A stretch of DNA of 64,000 bases from Porphyromonas pogonae (GTDB lineage Bacteria > Bacteroidota > Bacteroidia > Bacteroidales > Porphyromonadaceae), in contig NZ_CP143258.1 of NCBI RefSeq assembly GCF_036320655.1, forward strand, positions 372,001-436,000. Direction: 5' to 3'. Each line of letters starts with the position of its first letter. Position 1 is the stretch's first letter. Positions 63,442 through 64,000 of this stretch are shown piece by piece. Both the position numbers and the translations under genes were made by a program. The notes beneath the pieces were generated by a model. That model was not told the DNA's origin and did no database searches. It saw only the letters and a program-made list of their open reading frames with translations.

Positions 63442-63785
63442 AAAAAATAAGATTACAAAAGAAAGCACATATTCACAAGTCTTAATTATGTGATATTCAT
63501 GCCTTCTAATAATTAAATAAAAGAGAATGAAAATGCTACCTCATAAGCATTGACCTTCTTTACTAAAGTATAAATAACAGAGATTAGCATATCTATTTTG
63601 ACGAATAGAGTTAACACCTACAAATACAAAATAGATATGTCCGGTACTCAACTGAAAAGTATAAAAAGCTTACATAAGAATATTTTATAAATAGACAATT
63701 ATGATTGAGAAGTATATCACAAGGTTAATATTATGCAGGGGGAGATCACATTCGCCCCCCTTAGCATACATACTTTATTTAGTCA
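63442..63785. other. Gene-free spacer between the two protease genes
   Basis: About 340 bp without ORF of note. Moderately AT-rich; it would contain the promoter of the 644-residue protease, but no clean TAnnTTTG was found. Confidence 0.4.
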
Positions 63786-64000
63786 TTAAATATGAGTAGT
63801 AATACTAAATACTTTGGGAGAAGATCTAAGCCCCCAACGATCCACTGCCTGAATAGCAAAATAATAACGAGTATTGGGTTCCAGATCAGATACCGTATAT
63901 TCCATACGCTGTCCTGAACTATAGCCCGCTGCTACGATAGAATGTTTTTTGAGGTATTGTGTTTCAAAATTATCCACGCTTAAAGGTTCTTTACTCATAT
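63786..64000 (-). CDS. C-terminal fragment of a second subtilisin-like protease
   Basis: The window ends inside the gene; only about 70 codons of the 3' end are visible. The fragment matches the fibronectin-type C-terminus of the neighbouring protease: VSDLEPNTRYYFAIQAVDRWGLRSSP against IPKLEANTKYYIAIQSADRWNLKSP. The Met at 63998 aligns with an internal residue of the paralogue, so the true start is outside. A tandem duplication of the protease gene is likely. Confidence 0.8.
   Translation of the reverse strand, partial: MSKEPLSVDNFETQYLKKHSIVAAGYSSGQRMEYTVSDLEPNTRYYFAIQAVDRWGLRSSPKVFSITTHI

Overview
The window looks like a chromosomal segment of a Bacteroidales bacterium, most likely Porphyromonadaceae (Porphyromonas or a close relative). 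Support comes from PorW of the type IX secretion system, a GLPGLI-family protein, CarboxypepD-type TonB receptors, TAnnTTTG (-7) promoters, few Shine-Dalgarno sites, and a B12-independent succinate-to-butyrate pathway like that of Porphyromonas gingivalis. The genus is inferred from gene content only.

Layout. 1-3.8 kb: end of an outer-membrane barrel gene, a secreted 5-hydroxyisourate hydrolase and an NtrC/NtrY-type two-component pair. 3.8-4.9 kb: gene-free DNA with a 22-bp repeat array. 4.9-8.2 kb: an S41 peptidase, then a divergent pair (DUF6249-like membrane protein / ECF sigma factor) around a symmetric double ECF promoter. 8.4-12 kb: pnp, whose 3' end is duplicated around a 1.05-kb AT-rich insert. 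12.3-24 kb: two tandem AgcS symporters, a GNAT, an alanine-racemase-like enzyme, mutS, a C69 dipeptidase, DUF4332 and a lipoprotein, with two copies of a 187-bp MITE. 24.4-25.8 kb: an IS5-superfamily element.

26.3-35.5 kb is the metabolic centre: one minus-strand operon (abfD, NifU-like, 4HB CoA-transferase, 4HB dehydrogenase, sucD, bcd, etfB, etfA) encoding conversion of succinyl-CoA through 4-hydroxybutyrate to butyryl-CoA. It is headed by a cobalamin riboswitch, which suggests that B12 represses the butyrate route while the B12-dependent propionate route is available. A second cobalamin riboswitch 1.7 kb upstream on the same strand has no gene after it, only a short stretch ending at a strong terminator.

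37.7-51.9 kb: FhuA-like TonB receptor with a PepSY protein, a dicarboxylate symporter, a DUF5686 protein, then a rightward cluster of ABC-F, fRMsr, aroA, a small membrane protein, a ZnuB-like permease and porW. 52-53.4 kb: gene-free, with a third 187-bp MITE, a 274-bp MITE-like element and another 22-bp array. 53.5-64 kb: leftward TonB/GLPGLI genes, a TPR/TonB/HTH/membrane operon, and two tandem subtilisin-like proteases, the second cut by the window edge.

The least expected feature is a set of three gene-free intervals (about 4.1-4.7, 36.1-36.5 and 52.9-53.3 kb). In each, an almost identical minus-strand promoter lies 240-350 bp upstream of a strictly phased 21-22-bp repeat array whose units carry a dyad core. 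This looks like a dispersed family that I cannot assign to any known element.
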